Positions 1-11,365 of a stretch of DNA of 53,126 bases are shown piece by piece. Made by a program: the position numbers and the translations under genes. A model generated the notes under the pieces. It was not told the origin of the DNA. It did not search any database and saw only the letters and a list, made by a program, of their open reading frames with translations. Source of the stretch: Fomitopsis serialis. Taxonomy: Eukaryota; Basidiomycota; Agaricomycetes; Polyporales; Fomitopsidaceae. The DNA lies in contig NW_025955234.1 in NCBI RefSeq assembly GCF_022376445.1, positions 1 to 53,126 of the forward strand, given 5' to 3'. Within the stretch, counting starts at the first letter, position 1, and every line of letters starts with the position of its first letter.

Positions 1-20
1 TCTGGCGTGAGTATGGTCCG

Positions 21-890
21 TCAATCTTGTAGGCGGTTGAGGGCCAGGCTGTGGTCTTGTAGGGCCGCCCTGTACGCCTTTCCCCATTCCTTCGGGTCCG
101 TGTCCTTGAAGTTGTATCGCTCTCCTGCGATATTGTCGATCTCCTCCGCTCCGTGGTCAATCTCCCACCTCAGCGCGAAGTGGTCCGATCCGAACGCCAT
201 GTCCCGGTCTATGCGCCAGTTCCGCGCCGTGTCGAGTTCTGTCGCCTTCGGGTTGGTGAACGTCAAGTCGAGCGTCGACTGCGTTCGGTGGTCGTGCGAG
301 AAGTAGGTGGGTTCGCCTTTCTCGTTCTTGATCATGTAGCCCTTTTCCGTCAGCCAGTCCACCGTTTGGTCCGTCCTCGCGTTGGCCGGGTCCGCTACGC
401 GCGACCAGAGTGGATGGTGGAGGTTCCAGTCTCCCGAGATGATGACTGGCAGCTCTGCTGGGATGTCGAGTTGCTGGAGTCTCTTCGCTGCTGACCTCGT
501 TCCCTCCTTCTTGTCATCGTTGTAGATGTTGACGATAATGGTAGGAGGGTGCGGGGCCTGGGCGATCTCGAGCACCTGCATGTCAAGGTCATTAGCAATG
601 TCGGAGCGTAGAGTTACTGAAAAGTCCCCTCGCCGGCGCGTGTACGCCATGGCTCTGGGACGTTTCCCCTTTGGCACTGCGGAGACTGGGAGTATCGGCG
701 TCCAGCCCGCGGCCGCTTCCGATACTGGTCCCTTCGTGTCGTTTCCTATGTTACCCCACCACGGTTCGGTGACGAGGACTATGTCGGCCGAGTCCTCGTC
801 TGTTGCCGTGTTGAGCAGCGCATGGATCGCTGGGTTCTGCTTGTTGGCGTTGAGTTGGAGCACGCGGATTGGTTTCGTTGTGTCTATCAT
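21..890 (-). pseudogene. LINE ORF2, N-terminal AP-endonuclease domain, ends at an in-frame TGA
   Basis: This is the endonuclease/exonuclease/phosphatase domain that nicks target DNA for target-primed reverse transcription. Motifs are in the expected order: LQLNANKQ near the N-terminus, VTEPWW, SGDWNLHHPLW around residue 150 (the GDFN/GDWN box), STLDLTFTN, and the C-terminal GSDHFALRWEI with the catalytic SDH. The ATG at 888-890 overlaps the ORF1 stop as ATGA, a layout known for termination-reinitiation in other LINEs. The frame reaches a TGA at 21-23 just after the endonuclease domain. An intact ORF2 would run on for several hundred more residues into RT, so this is either a nonsense mutation or a sequence error. 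Only about 20 bases remain after it. Confidence 0.85.
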
Positions 891-2973
891 ACTGACGCCG
901 CCGAGAGGCTCTCTGCTTGTTCTTTCTCTTGGTCTCGCATTCTTGCTGCGATCTGGCTTGGTGAGAGCCTACTCTCTGCGTATGCAACTGCTGCTGTGAA
1001 ATCGTCGTCAGATATTGCTAGTGCGGTTTGACAGAACGATGTGTCAAACTGGGGGAAACGCTTCTCTAGCGACGCCAGGTCGTTCTTAGCCTTCTCTTGG
1101 TTGAGGGCCTCGTAACGGTTCTTGGTCCGCGCGTCCTCTTTGCGTTGTGCCTGGCTAGGCCCTGGTGCTCCCTCCGCCTGGCCCTTGTTGGCGTTTGGCG
1201 TTGACTTTGGGCCTCGTGCCTCTTTCCACCCTGGACCTGCGGAGCTGGTCTTTACCCCTTCCGGTACGCGTGACGGCTTGGACTTCGTGGTGCCCGCTGC
1301 TCTGGCCCGGCTCGCACACTCTCGCCAGTTTGCTGAGTGCGGACCGTTGCAGTTAGCGCACTTGTAATCATGCTTACACTCCTCCATGTTCGTGTCTCCG
1401 TCCGGTTTCGCACTTTCGCACTCTTTGCAGACGTGGTTCTCCTCACTGTGCGCCGTTTCACCACAGATCCGGCACTTTTCGGCTCCGTGGCAGCGCGATC
1501 GTGTGTGCCCGAAGTCCCAGCATCGCCCGCACTGTAACACCGGGGTTTGTCAGCGTAGCGTTTAACATCTGCGAACTGGCCTGCTATGGCCATGTTCTTC
1601 ACTCGGTTCACCAAGTGGTCGGCGTCGGCTTGGGTTTTGAGGGCGAGGACGACGGACGAGAATGCTCTGGTCAGTAGGTCTCCCCTGTGTCTCATCCAGC
1701 GTGGAAGATCCCATACTGCCATCTTGGCGTAGTCCGGGTTCAGGCTCCGGAGTTCCGCCTCTACCTCCTCCGGAGTTGCGATATCTCCCGTGCTATCATT
1801 GTGCGTGCGGACCCCGTTTAACTGTACCTTAAACCATTTCTCGTCCGCCCGTATCCTTGTCGCTCGGTCACCTGCGAAGAATCCTACAAAACTGGGCGCG
1901 AAAGGAGCAAGCTCCCCTGCCGACAGGTCAGACCGCGTGAAGATGATGCAGTTGTTGTGGGCGTTGAACTTCACGTTCACCACCCACAGGTGTTTACTCT
2001 CGTCGCTCCCTCTGAGTATCTCGTTGATGTACTTTACGATCTCCACTTCGCTCGGCCTCTCCTTCTCCGTCGGGCTGTCCTTCATCTCCACTATCAAGCG
2101 CGTGTGATGGTGCGCCGACAGCGGGTTGAGCGACTGGCGTGGCGGTGCTCTCGGCTTCGGTTTGATGGGTTGTGAGGTCGCTACCACTGTGCGGACTGTC
2201 GGCCTGTCCCTCGTGGTTTTGGTGGTCGTCGTCCTTATGGTGGCTGTGTCGTCCTCTGAATAGATGGTGTCGGGGGTGGAGGTTGGGTTCCTGGCCTCCA
2301 TGGCGTCCATCCGAGTCGCCAGTCTGTCGATCGTCTTCGCTATGCTGTCCAGTAGCTTCGTTTCGGCGCTTGCGGTGGGCGGCGTTGGCGACGCCGGCCT
2401 AGTCGTTGGGACTACCTGCGGTTCTCTCGGTTTGGTGAGTCGTTCTGCAATGGTTTCAGCGTGTTCGGTAACTGTGGTTGTGTACTCAGCATGGATGGAC
2501 ATCTCTTCTAAGAGGGATGCCGCGCGTCCTAGTGCCTCCTCAAGGAGGATCATATTGCGCATGCTCTCGTCTCCCTTTTTCTTCTTTGGGCTGAACAGGT
2601 CGTCAGTGTCCTCGATCATGTTCACGTCTGTGGTCTTTCTACTCGGTCTTGGGGTCGGCGACTCCATACTCGCCCTATCCTCCTCTGTCTCATTTTCCTC
2701 GATGCTATCGGTCTCATAGGTTTGTTCTATGCCTAACATGGCAGCTGCTGGTGGTTTGGGTGATCTTCTGATAGTCTTAGAGATTTTTTCGAGGACGGTT
2801 CGTCCCCGACTCGGCGTCGTCGGAATTGGCGCCGGGTTCTCAGACTTCCCTCTCGATTTTCCCTCAACCTGGTGTCCTTGGCTCTTTGGATCGCCCTCGT
2901 GCGTGCGTGTAGGATAGGGCTGATGCCTATGATCTCCACCGACCCCCTCGTGGGTCTCTTTAGCTCTACTCAT
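887..2973 (-). pseudogene. LINE ORF1, gag-like nucleic-acid-binding protein with zinc knuckles, one frameshift
   Basis: ORF1 of the LINE, presumably the RNA-binding coat protein of the ribonucleoprotein particle. It starts MSRAKETHEG at 2973. The N-terminal 200 residues are low-complexity, rich in P, S, T, R and K. A more ordered region follows (LIVEMKDSPTEKERPSEVEI). Three zinc knuckles lie at the C-terminus: CGRCWDFGHTRSRC, CRICGETAHSEENHVC and CANCNGPHSANWREC. The first part is read in one frame (1252-2973) and the zinc knuckles in another (887-1540). The frames meet at about 1540-1545, at a CCCC/GG run. One lost G there would explain the shift, so I treat it as one interrupted gene. The stop TGA at 887-889 overlaps the ORF2 start. 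Confidence 0.82.
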
Positions 2974-3089
2974 CTACCGTTTTACCTCTTTTTCCGAGCG
3001 TGGGAAAAATCGAGATAGATGTGGTATGGGGAAGAGGAGCCTCACGCGATGGACGAAGGTGGCACAGGCGATCCACGGCCAATCCACGT

Positions 3090-3097
3090 CTATATAA
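3090..3097 (+). promoter_or_regulatory. TATA box of the peroxiredoxin gene
   Basis: The string CTATATAAA ends about 58 bp before the ATG at 3155, a usual spacing for a basidiomycete core promoter. The LINE ORF1 start codon lies only about 180 bp from this gene's ATG, in divergent orientation, so the gene's upstream region has been shortened or replaced by the element. Confidence 0.6.
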
Positions 3098-3154
3098 ACC
3101 ATCTTCGCGTCTTTGCCACCCTCCCCAACTTTGTTCCCTCCGTTCATCTCTACC

Positions 3155-3908
3155 ATGGCGTCTCTTCTCTCTACTGCCACTCAAGCCGCACATTCAGCCG
3201 CAGTCTCGCTCATGACCGCGGCAGAGGTCAAGCCTGGCTCTACCATCCCCACGAAAGTTCCGGTGAAGGAGGAGGAAGCAGCGAAAACGTTTACGCTTGA
3301 GGGAATAAAGGGAAGAAACGTATTTGTACGCTATCCGATTTTCGACATGTACAAAAGCGCGTTTAAAGTAGAATGCATAGGTCGGTGTGCCCGGAGCGTT
3401 CACTGGGACGTGCAGTGCACAGATCCCCGGATACATCAAGGCCTATGACCAGTTCAAGCAGAAGGGCATTGACAATGTCTATGTTGTTGCTGTGAACGAC
3501 GTCTTCACACTGAAGTACGTTTGCTCCATTTGGGCCTGACTGTGCCTCATATGTACTCCCAGAGCATGGAAGGAGCAACTCGCCCCCGGCGGAACGCGTA
3601 CGTGTTATTTCAGGTCCCCTCTGTGTGAGCGAGTGCTCATGTCTGTCATTCCAGCCATTCACTTCGTCGCGGATGATAAGGGCGCGTTCGTTGGCTCCCT
3701 CGGCATGCTCTTCGATGCGTCGGAACTACTCGGTGCGCCGCGATCGAAGGTATGTTATTCCGCAAGTAGCTTTCCAGTTCTCACATTGAGGCGTATACAG
3801 CGTTTCGTGCTTGTGACTGAGGGCGATACTGTCACTCACGTCGCCGTGGAGCCCGTCACGTCCCAGTTGACCATCTGCGCAGCGGACAAGATACTGCCTC
3901 TGCTCTAG
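3155..3908 (+). CDS. Type-2 (Prx5/AHP1-like) thioredoxin peroxidase, five exons
   Basis: Atypical 2-Cys peroxiredoxin that reduces hydrogen and alkyl peroxides using thioredoxin. Exons 3155-3325, 3381-3514, 3563-3597, 3655-3749 and 3801-3908 join in frame with GT-AG introns of 48-57 bp to give 180 residues, close to the family's usual 165-185. The active-site segment VPGAFTGTCSAQIPGY sits at the start of exon 2, with the peroxidatic Cys in the PxxxTxxC motif. Later family blocks are present: AWKEQLAP, FVADDKG, GAPRSKRFVLV and ADKILPLL at the C-terminus. A second Cys (QLTICAADK) could act in resolution. The first 20-odd residues (MASLLSTATQAAHSAAVS) are small and uncharged apart from one His, so mitochondrial import is possible but weak. 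A TATA box lies 58 bp upstream. Confidence 0.93.
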
Positions 3909-4879
3909 ACGAAAGACTTCCGTGTGCAGAAGATTGACCAGACACAAGTGTAATATTAGGTATGAAAGCGCAGAATAGACTGCGTCGCAGGTGACTTCAG
4001 CTTCACGCAATAAATCACCATGGGTGGTGAGTCAGGCTGTCGTTTCCAGATCTCAGCGACAACCCCGGTAGGGAAGGGAAGGGAAACTAAACTTAGACAT
4101 TCCGGTATTCACATGCAGCATACAGAAGAACCTTCGGCGTATCGCAGCGCCCCGGGCGGATCACAGCTCCTCGAGCGATCGAGAGGTGACGAGACTGCAG
4201 GATTCTCCGATTCCTGAGATAAAGTGAGATATTCCCGTTACCCAACACCCTCGCTACCCACGATGCACTTCCTCTCGAATTAGATCATCTGCACCCTCCT
4301 ATTGACGATTTGAGGAAACCTGGGTAAGTCGGGTCCAGGTACTCGTTGGATTGAATGCAGTCACGGAGTGCTCGTGTGATGCAAGTCGGGCGATGCCAGT
4401 GCTGTACAGACATCCATCCGGTGTCCTCGACGGCGACACCGCAGATCGTAAGTGCCGAGTCACTACTGAGTACTGAGTGCTGAGACTGACCGCATTGAAA
4501 GCACATGTCGCGGTGCTCTCACACCGTTTTGCAGCAGATGATGCACAACGTTGCTGTTGTTGTCGTGAAGCTCGACTGCCAGTGTCGCTTGTGCAGCTTC
4601 CTGTGTGGACTACAACTCAGGCTGTGCGATAAAACCGTAATTGGACATGAAGGAGATCGGCAGCGTTGACTTCAAGTTTGTCTGCGAGTTGAGTCGCGAT
4701 GTCACTGTGCTTGCTTGATATCAGACACTTCTGTAACTCACAACTGAACCACAATTGAAGTCACAAACGAGTCGAGACTCGAGATTCGACGAGAACGAAA
4801 CGCAACGAGCGTGTCACGTGGGCACGATGTACTGCGTCCGCTAACTTGAAGTAGTTTGTGGACAAGCTGATCGTCTTCC
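3909..4879. other. Intergenic, no gene supported
   Basis: Between the peroxiredoxin stop and the AKR-A promoter tract I find only short, unrelated ORFs without family motifs or plausible splice chains. The first 100 bases hold the 3'UTR of the peroxiredoxin. Confidence 0.55.
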
Positions 4880-5172
4880 GCGTCGTTTGAGCGTCACATA
4901 TAGCATACTGATCATTGTCGTCGGCCAGCAAGGGGATACGTACCACCGCCGGCTCCCCGGCATGCAGTCCACAGTATATGGTCACTGGTTTGCTTGCCAG
5001 CGCTCGGGCGGGAACCCACCGCCTTCGCCGTAGTTTCCCCTTCTTTAGTTGGTCATACCGGAAGCATGACGCACTAGGCCTGCAAGAAGTACTCGAGCAG
5101 TACTTAAGCCCTAGTGGTAGGATTCTCAGCATTGTCCCGATTCCGTGTCCACAGTCCTTAGAACAAGCCAAT
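4880..5172 (+). promoter_or_regulatory. Promoter tract of AKR copy A, duplicated upstream of copy B
   Basis: This tract aligns by eye with 12985-13275 in front of copy B. Shared pieces in order are CGTCGTTTGAG, GGCATGCAGT, CGGGCGGGNACCCAC, GTCATACCGGAAGCATG and a TATA-like AGCAGTAYTTAAGCC about 70-75 bp before the ATG. The GGGAACCCACC block at 5010-5020 is about 160 bp before the start codon, the position where copies B and E carry GGGCACCCACT. Confidence 0.6.
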
Positions 5173-7050
5173 ATGTCCGTCGCAAAGAAATCCGTGCCAT
5201 ACGGTATGTATTATCTGCAGGATGCAGGATTGTACCCACTGATGCTGTTGTGATCTACGCAGTTCACCTGGGCAAGTCCGGCCTGAAGGTATCCAAAATC
5301 ATCCTCGGATGCATGTCGTACGGCAGCAAGGGCTGGCACGAGTGGGTTATAGACGACCAAGAAGAAGTCAACAAGCACATCAAATATGCGTGAGTGAAAC
5401 ACGACCCCTACACGACAGGTTTCCCTGACATCTTTCACGGCAGATATGATCACGGTATCCAGACATTCGACACGGCCAATGTACGTGCTGACAAGGCTGT
5501 TGTTCACCGTATGGGCGGCTGAGGGCCGTCTGCTCAAGGTATATTCCAACGGCCTGTCTGAAATCATGCTCGGCAAGGCAATTAAGGAGCTGCAGCTGCC
5601 CCGCGAGGAACTCGTTATTCTCACAAAGGTCAGGTCATCCACATTGAGCCTGTTATCAGCACCAAACTCAATATACACAGCTCTATGCCCCGGTGGGATC
5701 CAAGTACGATATGCCGCTCTTGGCGGCGAATCCCGAGGACTTCGGCATCATAAATCAGCATGGCCTGAACCGCAAGGTGCGTGTGCATCTCTCGAGAGTT
5801 CGAAAGCGCGTATACTAATGCCAAGCGGCTTGTAGCATATCTTCGACTCCGTGAAGAAGAGTCTTGAGCGCCTGCAAGTCGAGTACATCGATGTTTTACA
5901 GTGTGAGTGACGTAGATGACGATACACGCACCATGCGTTGCTCAATAGTTTGCCCACTGGCAGGCCATCGTTTCGACTATGACACGCCGATTGAGGAAAC
6001 GGTTCGTGATTGTCTGGTGGCACGCTGCGAATATCATCTCATAGTGAGGCAGATGCAAGCCCTCCATGACATCGTGCAAGCGGGATACGTGCGCTACATC
6101 GGCATGAGCTCGTGCTACGCCTATCAGTGTGCGTTCTCCCAACTGCTTGCCAAACTCGATAGCACGCTAACGCAGTGCGCCCGCAGTCCATGCCATGCAG
6201 AGTGCGTGCCCTTGCCAGACTTATAGGCAAAACACGATTGAATGCTGACGTGCACATGCCGGACAGACTACGCCATCCAAAACCAGCTCACGCCATTCAT
6301 CTCGATGCAGAACCTCCACAGCCTCATCTACCGCGAAGAGGAGCGTGAAATGTTCCCCACGCTCAAGGTGAGGTACCCGCTCCCCTGTTCGACTCCTTCG
6401 TTCTGATCCACACCATGTAGTTGTTCGGAGTCGGCGCGATCCCGTGGTCGCCCCTCGGGCGCGGCGTTCTCACCCGCCCGGTATCTGCGCAGACGAATCG
6501 CGGGGAGACCGATGGGTGGGTGTCCTCCGCTTTAGTCTAGTCTGCCGCTGACTCGGGCTCGGGACTGACTAGCTGGGCAGGAGCAATGAAGAATTTTGAG
6601 AGCACGTCTGACGTCGTCACCCGGTACGTTACATCCGCTGGAGCTGGAGTGCCTTCCATACTGACGTTTCTCCTCGGACAGGGTCGAGGAGATCTCGAAG
6701 AAGAGGGGCGTGAGCATGGCGCAGGTCGCGCTCGCGTGGAGCATGTCCAAGGAGGGTGAGTGTCAGCCACGGTCATGAGAGTTCTTGTATTCAGCAGGGG
6801 ATTCTATGTAGCTGTCACCGCGCCGATTGTGGGCACGACGAGCCTCAAGAACCTGGAGGACATCATCGGTAGGTGTCCTCTTTCGTTTTCGAAGCGCCAC
6901 GGGCGGCCAGAGGGCAGCCTTTTCGTAGGATGAAAGTTGTGCTGATGGGCTCGTGTCGCTACAGGCGCGGTGAATGTCGAGTTGACCCCGGAGGAGATCA
7001 AGTCCCTCGAAGAGCCATACAAGCCGCTTGAGGTCTTTGGGTTCGCTTGA
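5173..7050 (+). CDS. Aldo/keto reductase, copy A (aryl-alcohol dehydrogenase-like)
   Basis: NADPH-dependent oxidoreductase of the fungal AKR group that includes aryl-alcohol dehydrogenases and versiconal hemiacetal acetate reductase; expected cytosolic, substrate unknown. About 15 exons join in frame to about 345 residues, starting MSVAKKSVPY. The tetrad is complete: D62 and Y67 in FDTANVYSNG, K95 in LVILTK, H151 in LQCHRFD. Other blocks are GKSGLKVSKIILGCMSYG, PIEETMQALHDIVQAGY, YREEEREMFPTLK, GVGAIPWSPLGRGVLTRP, MAQVALAWS and the cofactor-binding PIVGTTSLKNLED. Exon 9 is only 15 nt (6187-6201). The segment after LTRP differs from the other copies (WAGAMKNFESTSDVV where others have a WAGT repeat). 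Exons are in frame without stops. It stands 6 kb from copy B, with an F-box gene between. Confidence 0.92.
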
Positions 7051-7653
7051 GGACCTCAAGTCCGAGACAGGCCGCGCGCGGGTGTGGTTTGGTCGTTTCT
7101 ATCTCGCGCTCCTAGGTCTGGGGATGGACAATGGGGGTCGTACGTATATGTAGTACGCAGATGAATTGCATGATTGCACAAGCAGAGTCATCAGAAACCC
7201 AGCTCACTTTAACATGTAAACACTTACTGACCGTCTGAAATTGAGACCAGAGCTCAATCGTACAAATGATCCTCGCTCAGCCTCGCCTTCTCCCCTCGTT
7301 CCTCAATCGAGTTGTACGACTGAGGTGAAAGTCTTTACGAATACGGCGCATACCATCATACTAATCACCTGTGACAGCGTTCTGACCGTGTCGCAGGTAG
7401 ATCAATATATTTCAGCTTTACCACGGCTGAGCATTCCATCTCCAAAGATCAAAATAAAATTCTGCATAGGATCATGAGTGGATGTACATGTGTTCCCCGA
7501 CATCAGGAATATTTCGACCCGCGTTGTGGCCACGGGGTCGTCCAATACCTTGAGACCGTACAACAGATTAGCAAAGTTGCTGAATAATGATGGTTCCATA
7601 TACTCACGGACTGGACGCGACGGTGCGAGCATGCATGCATGGTGACAAGGCCG
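7051..7653. other. Intergenic, 3' regions of AKR-A and F-box gene 1
   Basis: The two neighbouring genes converge here. I see no third gene; the plus-strand ORF at 7241-7477 has no recognisable motif. Confidence 0.55.
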
Positions 7654-9190
7654 TCACTCCGCGCCGCCTCGAGGACCTTCGTCTTCTCGACCCTCGGGTT
7701 CCTCTACTTCGGCATTCGTCTGTTCAGCTAGCGTGCTAGAACGTATCACTTTCATGTCCGTTTCCCAGTTGTCGTATTCCCGTGTGTCATGGATAGTGCT
7801 GTAAGGGTTACTCAACTTTTCTTCGCAGATTGGCTTAGTCCACAGTACTACGTACGTCAGTATACCTCGTCCATGCGAGTGTGGCATCCTCTGCCTGACG
7901 AACTCGTCCCACCGATGGTACCGTTCCCGGAGTCCTGAACCCATCCCAGTAAGCTCATCGCCAGATTTCCAACTGCTGTAATCATGGTCAATGCCCAGAC
8001 AGACGCCGCGCGACAGAACAGTACTGGAGAAGCGCTTCTCCCGCAGTATACTGTCCAATCGTGCCAGGACATCATCTTGCTCCATTGTTGTCAGCACTCC
8101 GTCCAAGTCGTCGACCATGTGGTCTTTCCGAAGCACCAACGTAACAGACATAGCCTGGAAGTGTTTCGAGGTGATGCGAGACAGGATATGTGGAATCCAG
8201 GGCCATTGCGCGAAGGGGTGGTACAGCAATATATCTAACCTCCACAGGTGGTCGTAGTGCGAAAGGTTGTAATGCCGTTCTGTAGGTACGAAACAATCAG
8301 CCGATTGACTGCCATATAGACAACTGAGAAAACTTTCCGACCACGGCTTCGATTGTACCATCACGAACAGGAGAATCGGGAGCAATATAGAGCACAGCCG
8401 ATTCTGCAGATGTAGAACTCGCATCCAGCAAATTCTGGCTTCTGCTGGCTGCCGAGGATGGATCCAACTCCCCGTTCACCCCAATTTCGAGACTGCGCAC
8501 TCGAGAAGCCCGGCTGATTTGCACGAAGAGGTCCTCGACGGCTGGTGCAACCCATACCACTCCGAGATCCTCAAGATTTGCACAGTTGAGTGGGAGAGAA
8601 GCCGGGGAGACTTGCTGTTTCTGCACGCAGTCAACATTGTAGCACCATAAGACCACAAGCCCCCGGAGTGCTGCCACGAGGCGGGACAGCTGAGTAACGC
8701 TCGACAAGGTGACATTGCGAACGATCAGAGTCTCAATGGAGCTGAACGCAGCCAGGTAGTCGATGTCCTCCGTTCGGACCGAGCCGATGGTCCATTCAGC
8801 ATCCTCAATGGTGATACTCGACAACATCAGAGTCTTGCCCGCGAGCAGGGCGGCAAACGTCCCCAGGTGTCGAATTGCTTGACGTTCCCCAGGAGCGGCA
8901 CCTGATATAACGACCTGTTGAATGACCTCACGGAGGCGCGGTTTTGCGCGGAGTGTCTTGAAGAGCGAGAGGACGTCCTTCCGGTCTCGGAGATGAATGC
9001 GTCGACGCAGATGGTACCACGTCAGGAAGTACCAGTCTTGGCATACGAGCGCGCAGGATGTGAGAGTAGTCAGATGTGGCTGGCCAGTTGCAGTAATGTA
9101 TTTGATATCCCATCCCGCAGCTATATAGTCGATGATCCGTTCACAGACCTCCACAGGAAGCCGTGGAATCGAAGGTCCGTGAGATGAGCA
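7654..9190 (-). CDS. F-box/LRR-type protein 1
   Basis: Likely substrate adaptor of an SCF ubiquitin ligase, by family resemblance only. The first exon carries the F-box pattern: LPVEVCERIIDYIA, then CALVCQDWYFLTWYHLRRRI and a leucine-rich part (LGTFAALLAGKTLMLSSITI, LSRLVAALRGLVVLWCY). A C-terminal exon (about 7654-8290) holds YNLSHYDHLWRLDILLYHPF and the family's closing pattern MPHSHGRGILTYVV. The acceptor before the second exon is unclear: none of the simple GT-AG pairs around 8290-8350 gives a clean join. The F-box starts upstream of the ATG at 9154 without an in-frame ATG, so a short first exon is missing from my model. The acidic tail past ILTYVV may be a read-through of a further intron. 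Confidence 0.7.
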
Positions 9191-11365
9191 TTCGGACGTT
9201 GCGGCTGCACTGTGTCACTTGTGCGTAAGCCATGTCACCTGCGTCCGGACAATGATACTTACATCAACCCGTCTCCGTCCATTCCGCAGGACGCAGTATA
9301 CGCTACGGCGATTCGAGAGAGCTGCCGCACTGATGAAAGTGGCAAGGAGTCGTGCACGTGTGCGATGGCCAAGCCGATCCTCGACGGTGAAGACACCTTA
9401 CTACTGGCATCGTCTCAGATCACGGCTCTCCAGAAGCTAATGTGATAACACACTACCTGAGTTCCGGTACGTATGCTTGCTACTGGACAAGCCAAGATGT
9501 GCCGTCCCGGTCGTCGGTTGGCGAGTCGCTTAGTACGACTGTCTATTACTCACGACGCTGCGAGCAAAACACGACGTCAGTAAGGATTTCCGTTGGGAAA
9601 GGTGGAGTCGTACCTCGTGAGGCCGTTCAATGACTCTTGGTGCGCGCAGCTGGACGAAAAGGGGAACGCAAGGACAGCGTAGGCAATGATAGGTGATTAT
9701 ATATGCATCGATACGACGTAGCGCTAGCTCATCGGCGCGTATAGAAGCCTCGAACACAGATTAGTGCACGGTGTCGGAAGCAGTCCTTTGCTTTCAGTGG
9801 ACACTGTGAAGTCAGCGCTAGATTAGTCCGCTATGGCTCGAATACTGTGCAAGGCAGTACTCACATTACTCGCATGCAGTCCGCGGCGAGTGCACGGAAA
9901 TCGCATAGAGAGAACTGCTCTCTCTGGGCGCAGTGCGCCTGAGTCTGGTGAGCGCGCGCGAGTGTCCGAACCTTGAGCTTCTTGAATGAACACTTATCGA
10001 TAATCAAGGTGGACCACATAGACGTGGGATCGAGGCTGCGCAGCGTTATAAACCGAGGAAGGGACACGCGGGCTAGGCTTGCATCCGATTCAGTGCCAGC
10101 CAGGGACTATGGTGCATCGCATCTACACAGCATGCGTCGCACCAGTTCATTCGGCCACCTACACATCAAGAGATGAGCACTGTGCGGTCGCGAGTCCGAC
10201 GCGACACTCCCTGCATGATGAGGAATGCGGACCCTCATACATACCTGGCCGATGCCCATCCTCTCCATGCCATATTCTATCTCCTCGAGAAACGGTACAG
10301 CGTTGAACACGCGACCACCCCACTTGACATTGTCACTCATGTCTTCGGCGTAATCGCTGTACACGCTCCACGCAGGGCCACTGGCAGCCGGCGCGAATGA
10401 GAGAGGCGGGCTCGGACGTCGATGCCTGCTGTCTGAGCCCGTCTCCGCGCGCGCGATGCTGTGCATATAAGCAAGCTCAAGAGCTTGCTTCGGCCTGTCT
10501 GTCATCGCAGTCAACTAGTCGCCGTCGTGTTCATAGATGCGTCTACTCCCCTCCAGTCGTGGCCCTCTACGTTCGAATGAGACAGAATGAAACGCGTTAC
10601 CCAACTCTAAGCCCGAGTACACCGCCTGCACCCGCACGCTATTCGCCCCGCCCCCGCCCCCGCTCCCAGGTCGAGCGTGATGGGGACGTTCTTTAGGGAC
10701 CCCAACGCGAAATGCAAAGTGAAGGTCAGTGTTGAATGGACACACGTTCCAAGGGTGGACGAGATGTAGTGCCGTGAACGCGAACGATGGCCGCGCAGCG
10801 GCGTAGCATCTACATCCAGCGAAGGCGACCTGAACGAAGCCTAAACGAAACCGATTTGAGTATATCTCGAGTGGCACCGGATTACATGCCAGCAATACGC
10901 TCACCCGTGCATGGACTAACACCTCAAAATTCAAGTAGATCAAGTAGATGAAGGACTGTATCTGTCATGCGCATATATGTTAAATGGGTCTGTCAGGCAT
11001 ATATGCTCGGATGTGGCATACCTCAATCTACCGGGTTATAAGTACGCTGAAACAAGAACAACCGCATTCAGTTCTCGGTCATGATTCCGACGCGGGTCGC
11101 AGCTTCAACATTGCCAGATACTGCGCAAGGTAAGGGGATGTAACTTAACGAGTACCCTGCCACAGGACCCAAAGCCCGAGTCAGTACCAAGTCAGCACCA
11201 CGAATTGAATCTTGGCAGTAGGCGATGACTTCACTAGTATCGCTGCTTTGAACTTCCCCTGTGGTGGCTGGAAATGATGTCAATTGAGGCGGTCACCAGG
11301 AAATAATGATAGAGCAAACTAAAGCTGTGTCCGCTCGTAGAAGCATACGAGAACGACGCAGTAGG
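9191..11365. other. Intergenic, no gene supported
   Basis: Several short minus-strand ORFs exist (for example 10107-10514 and 10515-10943), but none shows a family motif or a convincing splice chain with its neighbours. I cannot exclude a diverged or lineage-specific gene at 9860-10514. Confidence 0.45.

Larger units (their letters stand above)
1..2973 (-). mobile_element. Non-LTR (LINE-type) retrotransposon, 5' part, cut by the window edge
   Basis: Two consecutive ORFs on the minus strand encode a gag-like protein with CCHC zinc knuckles and then an apurinic-type endonuclease, the order of ORF1 and ORF2 in LINE elements. The reverse transcriptase should follow beyond position 1 and is not in the window. 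The element's 5' end is not marked by any repeat I can see; ORF1 starts at 2973 and the peroxiredoxin TATA box is at 3090, so the 5'UTR is short or truncated. The copy carries one frameshift in ORF1 and one stop in ORF2. Clade assignment (Tad-like or other) needs the missing RT. Confidence 0.88.

Noticed and set aside
1535..1545. Programmed frameshift in LINE ORF1
   Set aside because: The site C-AAA-CCC-CGG is not a canonical slippery sequence; one missing G in the run before the zinc knuckle suffices.
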